Positions 43,100-51,251 of a stretch of DNA of 64,000 nt are shown here, in pieces. The number at the start of each line of letters is the position of its first letter. The stretch's first letter is position 1. The DNA lies in NCBI RefSeq assembly GCF_017614955.1, contig NZ_WVUH01000003.1:1-64000 (forward strand), written 5' to 3'. This DNA comes from Micromonospora echinofusca. Lineage in GTDB: Bacteria; Actinomycetota; Actinomycetes; Mycobacteriales; Micromonosporaceae. Under the pieces are notes generated by a model that made no database searches, was not told the origin of the DNA, and saw only the letters and a list, made by a program, of their open reading frames with translations. A program made the translations under genes and the position numbers.

Positions 43100-44734
43100 T
43101 CAGTCCCGGCCCCGCTGCCGGCGGTACCGCGCGATCAGGGTGGCGGTGGAGGAGTCCACCGCAGCCAGGTCCACGTCGGTGCCGGTGAGCAGCGGCGCGA
43201 ACTGGTTGGCCATGACCTTGCCCAGCTCCACGCCCCACTGGTCGAACGGGTTGATGTCCCAGATCGCCCCCTCGGTGAAGACGATGTGCTCGTAGAGGGC
43301 CACCAACTGGCCGAAGGTGGCCGGTGTGAGCCGGGGCGCGACGATCGAGGTGCTCGGGTGGTTGCCCGGCATCACCTTGTGCGGCACCAGCTCCGCGGCG
43401 GTCCCCTCGGCCGCCACCTCCTCGGCGGTACGGCCGAAGGCCAGCGCCGCGGTCTGCGCGAAGAAGTTCGACATGAACAGGTCGTGCATGTCGCCGAGGT
43501 CGTGGTGGGGCTCGCTGAACGCGACGAAGTCCGCCGGGATCAGCCCGGTCCCCTGGTGCATCAGCTGGTAGAAGGCGTGCTGGCCGTTGGTGCCGGGCTC
43601 GCCCCAGAAGATCTCCCCGGTCCGGTACGTCACCGGGGTCCCGTCGACGGTCACCGACTTGCCGTTGCTCTCCATGGTCAGCTGCTGGAGGTACGCCGGG
43701 AACCGGTGCAGGTACTGCGAGTACGGCAGCACCGCGTGGGTCGGCGCGTCCAGGAAGTTGGTGTACCAGACGTTCAGCAGACCGAGCAGGGCCGGGACGT
43801 TCCGCTCGACCGGTGTGGTCCGGAAGTGTTCGTCCATGGCGTGGTAGCCGGCCAGCATCTCGCCGAACCGGTCCGCCCCGATGGCCAGCATCACCGACAG
43901 GCCCACCGCCGAGGGGAGCGAGTACCGGCCACCCACCCAGTCCCAGAACCCGAACATGTTCTCCGGGTCGATGCCGAAGTCCTGTACCCGCTGCCGGTTG
44001 GTGCTCACCGCGACGAAGTGCCGGGCGACCGCCGCCTCGTCACCACCGAGCCCTTCCAGCAGCCAGTGCCGCGCCTGGCGGGCGTTGGCCAGGGTCTCCT
44101 GGGTGGAGAAGGTCTTGGAGACCACCACGAACAGGGTGCTGGCCGGGTCCAGGTCGTGGATCGTGTCGTGGATGTCCGTAGGGTCGATGTTCGACACGAA
44201 CCGGCAGGTGATGCCGGCGTCGCGGTACGCCTTCAACGCCTCGTACGCCATCACCGGCCCGAGGTCCGAACCGCCGATGCCGATGTTGACCACGGTGCTG
44301 ATCCGCGCACCGGTGTGCCCCTGCCACTGCCCGGAGCGCACCCGTTCGGCGAAGGAGGCCATCCGGTCCAGTACGGCGTGCACGTCGGCGACCACGTCCT
44401 GGCCGTCGACCACCAGCGTGGCGTCCCGGGGCAGGCGCAGCGCGGTGTGCAGCACCGCCCGGTCCTCGGTGGCGTTGAGGTGCGCGCCGGAGAACATGGC
44501 GGCGATCCGCTCGGTCAGCCGTACCCGCCCGGCGAGCGCGGCGAGCAGCCTGACGGTCTCGTCTGTCACGAGGTTCTTGCTGTAGTCGACGTACAGGTCG
44601 GCCGCCTGCCCGGCGAGCCGCTCCCCACGGTGCGGATCGGCGGCGAACAACTCCCGCAGGTGGGCGCCGCGCAGCTGCGCGGCGTGCTCCCGCAGGGCCT
44701 GCCACTCGGCGGTGGCGGTGACATCCGTGACCAT
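43100..44734 (-). CDS. pgi: Glucose-6-phosphate isomerase
   Basis: 544 aa, usual for actinobacterial Pgi. It interconverts glucose 6-phosphate and fructose 6-phosphate. Seen: [35 protein letters not shown], the family signature around [20 protein letters not shown] with catalytic Glu/His, and a C-terminal [12 protein letters not shown] with Lys. The start ATG is at 44734; an in-frame ATG at 44815 adds a leader that does not look conserved. Single gene, convergent with the NRPS locus. Confidence 0.95.
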   Translation of the reverse strand: MVTDVTATAEWQALREHAAQLRGAHLRELFAADPHRGERLAGQAADLYVDYSKNLVTDETVRLLAALAGRVRLTERIAAMFSGAHLNATEDRAVLHTALRLPRDATLVVDGQDVVADVHAVLDRMASFAERVRSGQWQGHTGARISTVVNIGIGGSDLGPVMAYEALKAYRDAGITCRFVSNIDPTDIHDTIHDLDPASTLFVVVSKTFSTQETLANARQARHWLLEGLGGDEAAVARHFVAVSTNRQRVQDFGIDPENMFGFWDWVGGRYSLPSAVGLSVMLAIGADRFGEMLAGYHAMDEHFRTTPVERNVPALLGLLNVWYTNFLDAPTHAVLPYSQYLHRFPAYLQQLTMESNGKSVTVDGTPVTYRTGEIFWGEPGTNGQHAFYQLMHQGTGLIPADFVAFSEPHHDLGDMHDLFMSNFFAQTAALAFGRTAEEVAAEGTAAELVPHKVMPGNHPSTSIVAPRLTPATFGQLVALYEHIVFTEGAIWDINPFDQWGVELGKVMANQFAPLLTGTDVDLAAVDSSTATLIARYRRQRGRD

Positions 44735-44929
44735 CCGGACGCTCCTGTTTCTTGTGGTTCTTCCCGGTACTGTACCGTCGTTGGTGATCTGTCCAGCCTG
44801 CCACTGTGCGGACACCGCCGTGACGGGAGCCCTCGGATCCGTCCACCGGGCGGACCACGGTCGGCCCGCCCGATGTCCCGCCCGGCGCCTCCTCGACGGT
44901 CTCCGGTGACCGCCTCCACCCCGCCGGGT

Positions 44930-45643
44930 TCAGCGGCGGGGCGGTACCACCACCAGGCCGCTCTGGTAGGCGACGGCGACCGCCTGCGCCCGGTTGGTCA
45001 GTCGGAGCTTCATCAGTACCCGGCCCATGTGCGACTTGACCGTGCCCTCGGTGATGAAGAGCCGGCCGGCGATCTCGGTGTTGGAGAAGCCCTGGGCCGC
45101 CAGTGTCAGCACCTGCCGCTCCCGGTTGGTGAGTTGGCGCAGCTCCGCCGGAGTCCGCACGCCCGGCTCCGACCGGGCGGCGAAGTCGCGGATCAGCTGC
45201 CGGGTCACGGCCGGGTCCAGCCAGCCGAGGCCGGCGGCCACCACCCGGATGGCCCGGAGCAGTTCGTTCGGTGCGGTGTCCCTGAGCAGCAGTCCGGCGG
45301 TCCCGGCGCGCAGGGCCCGGTAGACCGTGAGGTCCGAGCCGTCGCCGGTGAGGACGAGCACTCTGACCGGCCGCTGTGGATCGGCGGCGAAGCCGGCGCC
45401 GGTGACGGTACGGATGACGTCCAGGTTTCCTCCGTCCAGCCCGTCGAGGACGACCAGATCGGGTCGGTACCTCCGGGCCGCGTCGAGCACGTCCACACCG
45501 TCGGGCACCTCGGCCACCACCTCGACGTCCGGTTCACCGGTCAGCAGCATGACGACGCCCCTGCGCAGCAACGGCTGCCCACCGGCGACGACGACCCGGA
45601 TCGGTTGGCTGGTACGGCAAACCTGTCCGTCCGTCACGGCCAC
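44930..45643 (-). CDS. LuxR-family response regulator with degenerate receiver
   Basis: 237 aa. N-terminal CheY-like receiver (about 15-135) and C-terminal LuxR helix-turn-helix (LTNRERQVLTLAAQGFSNTE, GTVKSHMGRVLMKLRLTNRA). The receiver keeps an Asp in VVLDGLDGG but has GG where the acidic pair normally sits (VVVAGGQPLL), and Arg instead of the conserved Lys (GLLLRDT), so phosphorylation by a kinase is doubtful. No histidine kinase gene is adjacent. GTG start. The target is unknown. Confidence 0.85.
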   Translation of the reverse strand: MAVTDGQVCRTSQPIRVVVAGGQPLLRRGVVMLLTGEPDVEVVAEVPDGVDVLDAARRYRPDLVVLDGLDGGNLDVIRTVTGAGFAADPQRPVRVLVLTGDGSDLTVYRALRAGTAGLLLRDTAPNELLRAIRVVAAGLGWLDPAVTRQLIRDFAARSEPGVRTPAELRQLTNRERQVLTLAAQGFSNTEIAGRLFITEGTVKSHMGRVLMKLRLTNRAQAVAVAYQSGLVVVPPRR

Positions 45644-45925
45644 CCCCAGAGCCAGAGGTCAGAGATCAGCGTCTATTACCGTGCTCTTTATGGGACACCC
45701 TCGGCTGGGCCGGTGGAAGTGTCACGCCGTCTCTGTCGGGAAGTGGACCGGTCCGCAGGTGCAGGGCCCGTACCACCCCGTACGGGTGAGGTGGCGGCGC
45801 GCGCTGACCGTCCCGGGGCAGCCGGCTGGTTCCGACCGTGGGAGGACGCCGACGACGGTCGTTCGTCGAAGAATCAGACCGCCGCCGGACCAGGTGCCGG
45901 CGGCATCGGACGACCGGGAGGTCCC

Positions 45926-46375
45926 ATGAAGAAGCTGGTTTCGCTGGTCGGTGTCACCGCGCTCGTGCTCACCATGTTCGTGGCCGGCGGCGCATCCGCA
46001 GCCCAGGTGGACGAGACATCAGACCGGGCGGTCGTCGCCGTCTACCAGGGTCCGTCCCTCCGGGCCCAGACCCGGGTGGCCAACGCCACCGTCGATCCGG
46101 CGGCGCTCGGCGGGGCATCCACCATGGCCTACGGCTCCTACACCCACTACTGGGGTGCGCGGAACGGCTGGTGGACCCTCAACCTCAGCGGCCTCCCGGT
46201 GACCCCGCGGCAGGCCGTGGTGGTCTCGGCGAGCGAGGTCGACGGCGGCGGCAACGAGTTCATCGGGGCGACGATCACGGTGCACAACGTCGCGGTGTGG
46301 AACGGCGGCGCCTCCATCAAGATCTACGTCGACTGGGGCTCGCCGATCTACATCAACGTGCACTACGTCTGGTAG
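45926..46375 (+). CDS. Small secreted protein of unknown function
   Basis: 149 aa. Sec signal peptide MKKLVSLVGVTALVLTMFVA with cleavage after GGASAA, mature part about 123 aa rich in Gly, Val, Tyr and Trp with alternating beta-strand pattern (YGSYTHYWGARNGWWTLN, ASIKIYVDWGSPIYINV). No Cys. ATG preceded by GGGAGGTCCC. Probably a small beta-sandwich exported outside the cell; no family recognised. A strong hairpin terminates the gene. Confidence 0.8.
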   Translation: MKKLVSLVGVTALVLTMFVAGGASAAQVDETSDRAVVAVYQGPSLRAQTRVANATVDPAALGGASTMAYGSYTHYWGARNGWWTLNLSGLPVTPRQAVVVSASEVDGGGNEFIGATITVHNVAVWNGGASIKIYVDWGSPIYINVHYVW

Positions 46376-46387
46376 CGGGCGCCACCT

Positions 46388-46420
46388 GCGGGCGGAGGCG
46401 GAAGGCACGCCTCCGCCCGC
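46388..46420 (+). terminator. Terminator of the secreted-protein gene
   Basis: GCGGGCGGAGGCG and CGCCTCCGCCCGC form a perfect 13-bp stem with a 7-nt loop, 12 bp after the stop codon. Confidence 0.8.
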
Positions 46421-46587
46421 TGTCCTGTCGGCACCTGTCACCACCGCGCCGGCGGCGGAACAATTCACTGCCGCCCGTCCTGCCGGCCACCTAGGGTGGC
46501 GGTGGTGGCGGGCCGTCCGGTCCACCACCACCGTGCGTGACCGGAGAGGAGGAGGGGTGGCCCGGCCGGGTACGCCCCGACCCGTCG

Positions 46588-47184
46588 ATGACCCCTGAGG
46601 CCCTGACTCCCGAGACCCTGGTACGCCTGCTGGCCGAACCCGACCGGATGCGGGTGCTCGCCGCGATCGCGCTCGGTGCCCACACTCCCGACCTGGTCGT
46701 ACGGGCCTCCGGACTGTCCGCCCGGACGGCTGTGGCGGCGTTGCACAAGCTGACCGGGCAGGGCCTCGTGGTCACCGACGACGACGGCCTGCGGGTGGCG
46801 TACGGGACGCTGCGGGAGCTGTCCCGGGACACCGCCGCAGCTCCGTCGGCCGATCCGGCGGGGGAGGCCGACCGGGAGCTGCGCCCGTTCCTGCGCGACG
46901 GGCGGCTGATCCGGTTCCCGGCCCAGCAGCAGCGGCGGCTGGCCGTGCTGCGACGGATCGCCGGGAGTTCGTTCGCGCCGGAGCAGCGGTACGACGAGGC
47001 GACGGTCGACGACCGGTTGCGGACGTGGTGCGCGGACGGGGAGGTGGACCATGTGACGGTCCGCCGGTACCTGGTCGAGGCGGGCCTGCTCTGCCGGGCC
47101 AACGGGGTCTACTGGGCCAGCCTCGCGTCGCCCCCGCAACCGGGTCCGGCCGAGCGGTACGTGACGGCCATGGGCCTGGACTGA
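46588..47184 (+). CDS. DUF2087-domain transcriptional regulator-like protein
   Basis: About 198 aa. N-terminal winged-helix of the ArsR kind (LLAEPDRMRVLAAIALGAHT, ARTAVAALHKLTGQGLVV) and a C-terminal DUF2087 domain (RFPAQQQRRLAVLRRIAGS, VDHVTVRRYLVEAGLLCRANG, ending YW). Start uncertain: an ATG at 46588 lacks a ribosome-binding site, while a GTG at 46537 adds 17 residues but sits upstream of a purine-rich GGAGAGGAGGAGG stretch. Role unknown; the two-domain form suggests DNA binding with a sensing or dimer domain. Confidence 0.75.
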   Translation: MTPEALTPETLVRLLAEPDRMRVLAAIALGAHTPDLVVRASGLSARTAVAALHKLTGQGLVVTDDDGLRVAYGTLRELSRDTAAAPSADPAGEADRELRPFLRDGRLIRFPAQQQRRLAVLRRIAGSSFAPEQRYDEATVDDRLRTWCADGEVDHVTVRRYLVEAGLLCRANGVYWASLASPPQPGPAERYVTAMGLD

Positions 47185-47229
47185 GCGGCTGCGCTGCGGG
47201 CTCGGCTGGGCAACGAACGCCGGGTGGGC

Positions 47230-48516
47230 TCACCCGGTCCGCGATGGTGCGGCGTCGCTGTCGGCGCGCGGGGGCGCGGCGAGCGGGAAGCAGCCGGCGA
47301 ACGGGTCGGGCCAGGTGCGCCAGGCGTCCTCGCCGTCGGCGAGTTCGGCATCGGTGAGCAGGCAGCCGGCGAGGGTACGGTGCAGGTCGACCGGGTCGGT
47401 GTCCAGGCCGATGAGGACGAGGTGCTGGTGCCGGTCACCGTAGTACGGGTCCCAGTCGAGGGCGGCGGCGAGCCGGCGCTGGTTGTCGACGTGGGTCCAC
47501 CGGTCGTCGGGTAGGGCGGTCAGCCAGGGCCCGAGTCCGGCCAGGGCGAGCCCGCCACCGGCGAACTCCCAGCCGATGACGGTGTCCGGTTGGCTGGCGA
47601 GCCAGAGGTGTCCCCGGGAGCGGATGATCTCGGCGTTGACGTCTTCGAGGACGTCGTGCAGCCGGGTCGGGTGGAACGGTCGACGGGCCCGGAACACGGC
47701 GGAGACCACGCCGTGGTCGGGGTGCGGTTCGTGCAGGCCCAGGGCGTGGCCCTGAAGACCCCGGTTGAGGACGCTGGGGGTCTCGGGGCGGTGCCGGTGG
47801 GTGTGCCGGAGTTGGCGGGTGAGGGCGTGGGCGTCGACGAGGTCGTCGTCGAGGCGGAAGTGGGCGGCCCAGGGGGCCATCCGGTGCAGCAGGACGGCGA
47901 GCCGGTCGGTGTCGTACGGCCCGTCGGGGTGCCGTCCCCACAGCACGACGGTGTCGGCGTACTCGATCTGCCGGGCGACGACGTCGGCGAGCCCACGGTG
48001 GTCGTCGTCGGCGGCCTGGATGCCGAGCGCGCGTAGGTCGTCGGTGCTGGTCAGGCCGTCGAGCAGGTGTTCGGCGTCGACGACGGTGAGGTAGGAGTCG
48101 ACGCGGAGCAGGTCGGTCAGCGGGGTGCCGTCGACGGCACAGTGGGCGCAGGCGGCGGCGACGGCCTCGGGCTCGACCACGTCGGGGAGCAGCAGGAGCA
48201 GGTCCCGGCCGGTACGGGCGAGCCGGGCCAGGGTGGGCAGCACGTCCTCGCGCAGGGTGCAGGAGACGCAGCCGTGGACCAGGGCGACCTGTTCGTCCTC
48301 GACGATGCCGCTGCCGGTGCGCACGACGCGGCGGACCAGACCGGCCCGGATGCCGGTCAGGTCGTGCCGGATGAGCAGCAGGGACGGGTCCGCCGCGAGC
48401 AGGGCGCGGGCGGTGGCGAACGTCGCGGCCGGCCAGAACCCGCTGAGCACGGTCAGTGCCGGCCGGTCGTCGGTGGGCGCGGTCGTGGCGTCATGCGGTC
48501 CGGTGGGAGACGGCAT
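47230..48516 (-). CDS. CobW/COG0523-like protein without an intact P-loop
   Basis: 428 aa. Overall layout of a CobW/ZNG-type metallochaperone: metal-binding region HGCVSCTLREDVLP (Cys-x2-Cys, in place of the usual CxCC), VEPEAVA, VDAEHLLDG and the CobW C-terminal FHPTRLHDVLEDVNAEIIRS, GHLWLAS block. The N-terminal LSGFLGAGKTT is replaced by LSGFWPAATFATARALL, so GTP binding as in the family is unlikely. ATG at 48516 lies 6 nt after GGAGG. Divergent from cysteine-poor ribosomal paralogues and behind a Zur-like box, so zinc-starvation expression is likely. Confidence 0.83.
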   Translation of the reverse strand: MPSPTGPHDATTAPTDDRPALTVLSGFWPAATFATARALLAADPSLLLIRHDLTGIRAGLVRRVVRTGSGIVEDEQVALVHGCVSCTLREDVLPTLARLARTGRDLLLLLPDVVEPEAVAAACAHCAVDGTPLTDLLRVDSYLTVVDAEHLLDGLTSTDDLRALGIQAADDDHRGLADVVARQIEYADTVVLWGRHPDGPYDTDRLAVLLHRMAPWAAHFRLDDDLVDAHALTRQLRHTHRHRPETPSVLNRGLQGHALGLHEPHPDHGVVSAVFRARRPFHPTRLHDVLEDVNAEIIRSRGHLWLASQPDTVIGWEFAGGGLALAGLGPWLTALPDDRWTHVDNQRRLAAALDWDPYYGDRHQHLVLIGLDTDPVDLHRTLAGCLLTDAELADGEDAWRTWPDPFAGCFPLAAPPRADSDAAPSRTG

Positions 48517-48534
48517 CACGGTCCTCCGTTCAGT

Positions 48535-48551
48535 TGAAAACGATTGTCATT
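48535..48551. promoter_or_regulatory. Zur-like box 1
   Basis: TTGAAAACGATTGTCAT is an imperfect dyad, strikingly AT-rich for this genome, 18 bp upstream of the CobW-like gene start. It resembles actinobacterial Zur sites (TGAAAATGATTTTCA type). Confidence 0.7.
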
Positions 48552-48620
48552 GTAGAATGCGTGAGCGCCGGCGTCGGCACCCGGGTCGGGGTGTCGGCCA
48601 CTCCGGCGTCTGTGCTAAAA

Positions 48621-48635
48621 AGAAAACCGTTTTCA
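48621..48635. promoter_or_regulatory. Zur-like box 2
   Basis: AGAAAACCGTTTTCA contains the perfect palindrome GAAAAC-C-GTTTTC, 25 bp upstream of the L28 paralogue start. Its resemblance to the box upstream of the divergent CobW-like gene supports a shared regulator. Confidence 0.75.
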
Positions 48636-48660
48636 TTAAGACTGTGCAGAGGAGCAGGTC

Positions 48661-48897
48661 ATGTCCCGACGGTGCGAGGTCACCGGCGCCCAGCCGGGCT
48701 TCGGTAACGCGGTGTCCCACTCCCACCGGCGCACCCGCCGCCGGTGGAACCCGAACCTTCAGCAGCACCGGTACTGGCTGCCGTCCGAGCGGCGCTGGGT
48801 GACCCTCACCCTCACCGCGAAGGCGCTGAAGACGGTCGACCGCAAGGGGATCGAGAAGGTCGTCGCCGAGCTGCGCGCCCGGGGGGTGAAGCGCTAG
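48661..48897 (+). CDS. rpmB: Ribosomal protein L28 paralogue, zinc-independent form
   Basis: 78 aa. L28 features: [20 protein letters not shown], then [20 protein letters not shown] and [19 protein letters not shown]. Only one Cys is present, so the CxxC zinc pairs of zinc-binding L28 are absent. Such C-minus paralogues are made in zinc starvation to replace zinc-containing ribosomal proteins and free zinc. ATG with a GAGGAG site, behind a Zur-like box; L33 follows immediately. Confidence 0.92.
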   Translation: MSRRCEVTGAQPGFGNAVSHSHRRTRRRWNPNLQQHRYWLPSERRWVTLTLTAKALKTVDRKGIEKVVAELRARGVKR

Positions 48898-49065
48898 ATG
48901 GCCCGCCAGACCGATGTCCGACCGGTGGTCCGGCTCCGCAGCACCGCCGGCACCGGCTACACGTACGTCACCCGCAAGAACCGCCGCAACGACCCGGACC
49001 GTCTGGTGCTGCGCAAGTACGACCCGCTGCTCCGCCGGCACGTCGACTTCCGCGAGGACCGCTGA
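48898..49065 (+). CDS. rpmG: Ribosomal protein L33 paralogue, zinc-independent form
   Basis: 55 aa, starting directly after the L28 stop codon. It begins [18 protein letters not shown], then [18 protein letters not shown] and ends HVDFREDR. No cysteine at all, hence no zinc ribbon, which marks the alternative L33 used when zinc is scarce. Co-transcribed with the L28 paralogue. Confidence 0.92.
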   Translation: MARQTDVRPVVRLRSTAGTGYTYVTRKNRRNDPDRLVLRKYDPLLRRHVDFREDR

Positions 49066-49142
49066 CTCTCCGCGGTCGGCCGCCGTTTCCGCTCACGCCG
49101 GGCCGCTGACCGGGGCGGCGCGGTCGTCCCCGGCCGGCCGGG

Positions 49143-50159
49143 TCAGGCCGGCGTCGGGGCCAGGCCGAGCACGTCCCGGGCGAGCCGGTGGACGTTTGCC
49201 ACCGTACGGTCCCGACCGCCAGCGGCCTCCACCATCAGCAGCAGGTGCCGGACCCCGGGCAGCTGCGCGGCGGCGCGGATCCGCTCCCGGCACCGGTCGA
49301 CCCCGCCCACGGGATGCAGGTCGAGCAGGTGTGCCACGTACCGGTCCCGCCGGTGGGCGGACCCGGTCGACCCGTCCAGCCGGACGTAGTCGTCGGTACC
49401 CGCCAACAGGCCGGACAGCCCGGGACGGACCGTCTGCGCGGCCGTGGCGTCGTCGTCGGCCAGGTACGCCAGGTGCGCGCTGGCGTGGCCGACGGCGCCG
49501 GGATCGTGCCCGTGCGCCGCCGCCACCTCGGCGTACCGTTCCAGCAGCGCCGCCTTCTCGGCCAGGGTGGCGTGCAGGCCCAGCAGCAGCGGAAAGCCGT
49601 ACCGGGCGGCGAGTTCCACGGTCGGCGCCGAGGTGGCCGCGACCCACACCGGCACCGGCCGGCGCGGCCGGGGTACGACGTGCACCGGCCGGAACGGGAA
49701 GGCGGCGTTGCCGGCGACGACCGGCGCCCCGGACAGCCACGCCGCCAGCAGGTCGACGGCGTCGGCGAAGCCCTCCGTGTAGCGGGCCAGCCCGGTGCCG
49801 AACACCTCCAGGTCGACCCAGGGTCCGCCCCGCGCGATCCCGAGGCGGAACCGCCCGCCGGACAGCTCGTCGAGCAGGGCGGCCTCCTCCGCCAGCGCGA
49901 CCGGATGCCGGTTGGACAGGATGCAGGCGGCCGTGCCGACCGTGATCCGGCGGGTCGCGCCGAGCAGGTGTGCGGCGAAGGCGACCGCCGACGGGCAGGC
50001 CCCGTACCGGATGAAGTGGTGCTCGGCGATCCACACGCCCGCGTAGCCGGCGGCCTCGGCAGCCAGCCCGTACGCGTGCGCGTCGGCCAACGCCTGCGCG
50101 GCGGTCACCCCGGGGTGCTGCCCGGCGAGCAGGAACAGGTGGGCCTCGACCGGCGCCAT
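49143..50159 (-). CDS. LLM-class (luciferase-like) flavin-dependent oxidoreductase
   Basis: 338 aa. Luciferase-like TIM barrel: YAGVWIAEHHFIRYGACPSA, TVGTAACILSNRHPVALAEE, LDELSGGRFRLGIARGG and PVWVAATSAPTVELAARYG. F420 or reduced FMN could be the cofactor. The ATG at 50159 follows GGGAGGA at short spacing. A Zur-like box sits 27 bp upstream of it, linking this enzyme to zinc limitation; its substrate is unknown. It converges on the L28-L33 pair. Confidence 0.87.
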   Translation of the reverse strand: MAPVEAHLFLLAGQHPGVTAAQALADAHAYGLAAEAAGYAGVWIAEHHFIRYGACPSAVAFAAHLLGATRRITVGTAACILSNRHPVALAEEAALLDELSGGRFRLGIARGGPWVDLEVFGTGLARYTEGFADAVDLLAAWLSGAPVVAGNAAFPFRPVHVVPRPRRPVPVWVAATSAPTVELAARYGFPLLLGLHATLAEKAALLERYAEVAAAHGHDPGAVGHASAHLAYLADDDATAAQTVRPGLSGLLAGTDDYVRLDGSTGSAHRRDRYVAHLLDLHPVGGVDRCRERIRAAAQLPGVRHLLLMVEAAGGRDRTVANVHRLARDVLGLAPTPA

Positions 50160-50185
50160 GGTCCTCCCGAGCCGGGCGGGAACAG

Positions 50186-50200
50186 TAACGATTGTCATTA
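50186..50200. promoter_or_regulatory. Zur-like box 3
   Basis: TAACGATTGTCATTA is an AT-rich imperfect dyad; with one more base each side it reads GTAA...TTAC. It shares ACGATTGTCATT with box 1. Confidence 0.72.
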
Positions 50201-50291
50201 CGGGTACCTGTCGAGCAGACCACGACGCCCGCGCTCCGGTCAACCGGGCACGCCGGGCCGGCTGCTCCGTTGTCTGGGGCCTCAGCCTCCT

Positions 50292-50358
50292 GTCGCGGTT
50301 CTCAGGAAGTCGGGGTATCCGGACGGCTCCGACACCCCGACTTCCTGAAAACCGCGAC
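50292..50358. terminator. Long near-perfect inverted repeat
   Basis: Arms 50292-50319 and 50331-50358 are 28 nt each with two mismatches (core CAGGAAGTCGGGGT) around an 11-nt loop. It lies 17 bp beyond the stop of the SMP-30 gene on the minus strand and probably terminates that operon. Confidence 0.7.
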
Positions 50359-50375
50359 GAGGTCGGTCGGTCGGG

Positions 50376-51251
50376 TCAGCCGGCGAAGGAATGGGCGGCG
50401 AAGCCGGTCACCCCGGGCCGGAACCGGAACAGCGCACCCGCCGGTGACCGGTCGTCGGCCGGCAACCCCTGCCGGGAGGTGGTGACGTACAGGTCGGCGT
50501 AACCGGGGCCGCCGAAGGTGCAGGCGGTCGGGCGGGCCACCGGCACCGCCACCACGGCCGAGAGCCGACCGTCGGGGGTGTACCGGTGCACCGCGCCACC
50601 ATCCCAGAGTGCCACCCAGATCCCGCCGTCGGCGTCCACACAGAGCCCGTCGGGGAGTCCCGCCCCGGCCGGCACGGTCACCACCGGTCGCCGGTCGGTC
50701 AGCTCACCGCTGACCGGGTCGACGTCGAACGCGTCCACCCGCCGGGTGGCCGAGTCGACGTAGTAGGCGGTCCGGCCGTCCCGGGTCCAGGCGAGCCCGT
50801 TGGAGACGGTCACACCGGTCAGCACGGTGTGCACCGAGCGGTCCGGGTCGAGCCGGTACAGCGCACCCCGGCCGGGCGCCGCGTCGTACGCCATCGAGCC
50901 GCACCAGAAGCGGCCGAGGGGATCGCAGCCGCCGTCGTTCATCCGTACCGACGGGTCCGCCCAGACCTCCGGCAGCAGCTCCACCGCGTCGGGGGTGAGC
51001 AGCGCGAACCCTCGCTCCACGGCGGCGACCAGCCTACCGCCCGCCCTCGGGCGCACCGCCGCCAGCACGTCCGCGACGTGCCGGCGACGGACGCCGCCGG
51101 TCACCGGATCGTAGGAGAGCAGGTCCCCGGCGAGCAGGTCCACCCAGCACAGCCGCTGCTCGGCCGGGCACCACACCGGCCCCTCGCCGTGCCCGGCGAC
51201 CACCGGGGTGACCTGCTCGACCTCACCGGCAGCCCGCACCGGACGGCTCAC
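50376..51251 (-). CDS. SMP-30/gluconolactonase/LRE-family lactonase
   Basis: 291 aa beta-propeller of the SMP-30 family. Metal-ligand motifs: GHGEGPVWCP (Glu), RMNDGGCDPLGRFWCGSMAY, VTVSNGLAWT (Asn) and LPDGLCVDADGGIWVALWDG (Asp). It hydrolyses aldonolactones to sugar acids with a divalent metal. GTG start overlapping the GNAT stop (GTGA). Last gene of the minus-strand catabolic operon; the lactone would come from a sugar dehydrogenase such as the plus-strand SDR or the Gfo/Idh enzyme (inference). Confidence 0.9.
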   Translation of the reverse strand: MSRPVRAAGEVEQVTPVVAGHGEGPVWCPAEQRLCWVDLLAGDLLSYDPVTGGVRRRHVADVLAAVRPRAGGRLVAAVERGFALLTPDAVELLPEVWADPSVRMNDGGCDPLGRFWCGSMAYDAAPGRGALYRLDPDRSVHTVLTGVTVSNGLAWTRDGRTAYYVDSATRRVDAFDVDPVSGELTDRRPVVTVPAGAGLPDGLCVDADGGIWVALWDGGAVHRYTPDGRLSAVVAVPVARPTACTFGGPGYADLYVTTSRQGLPADDRSPAGALFRFRPGVTGFAAHSFAG

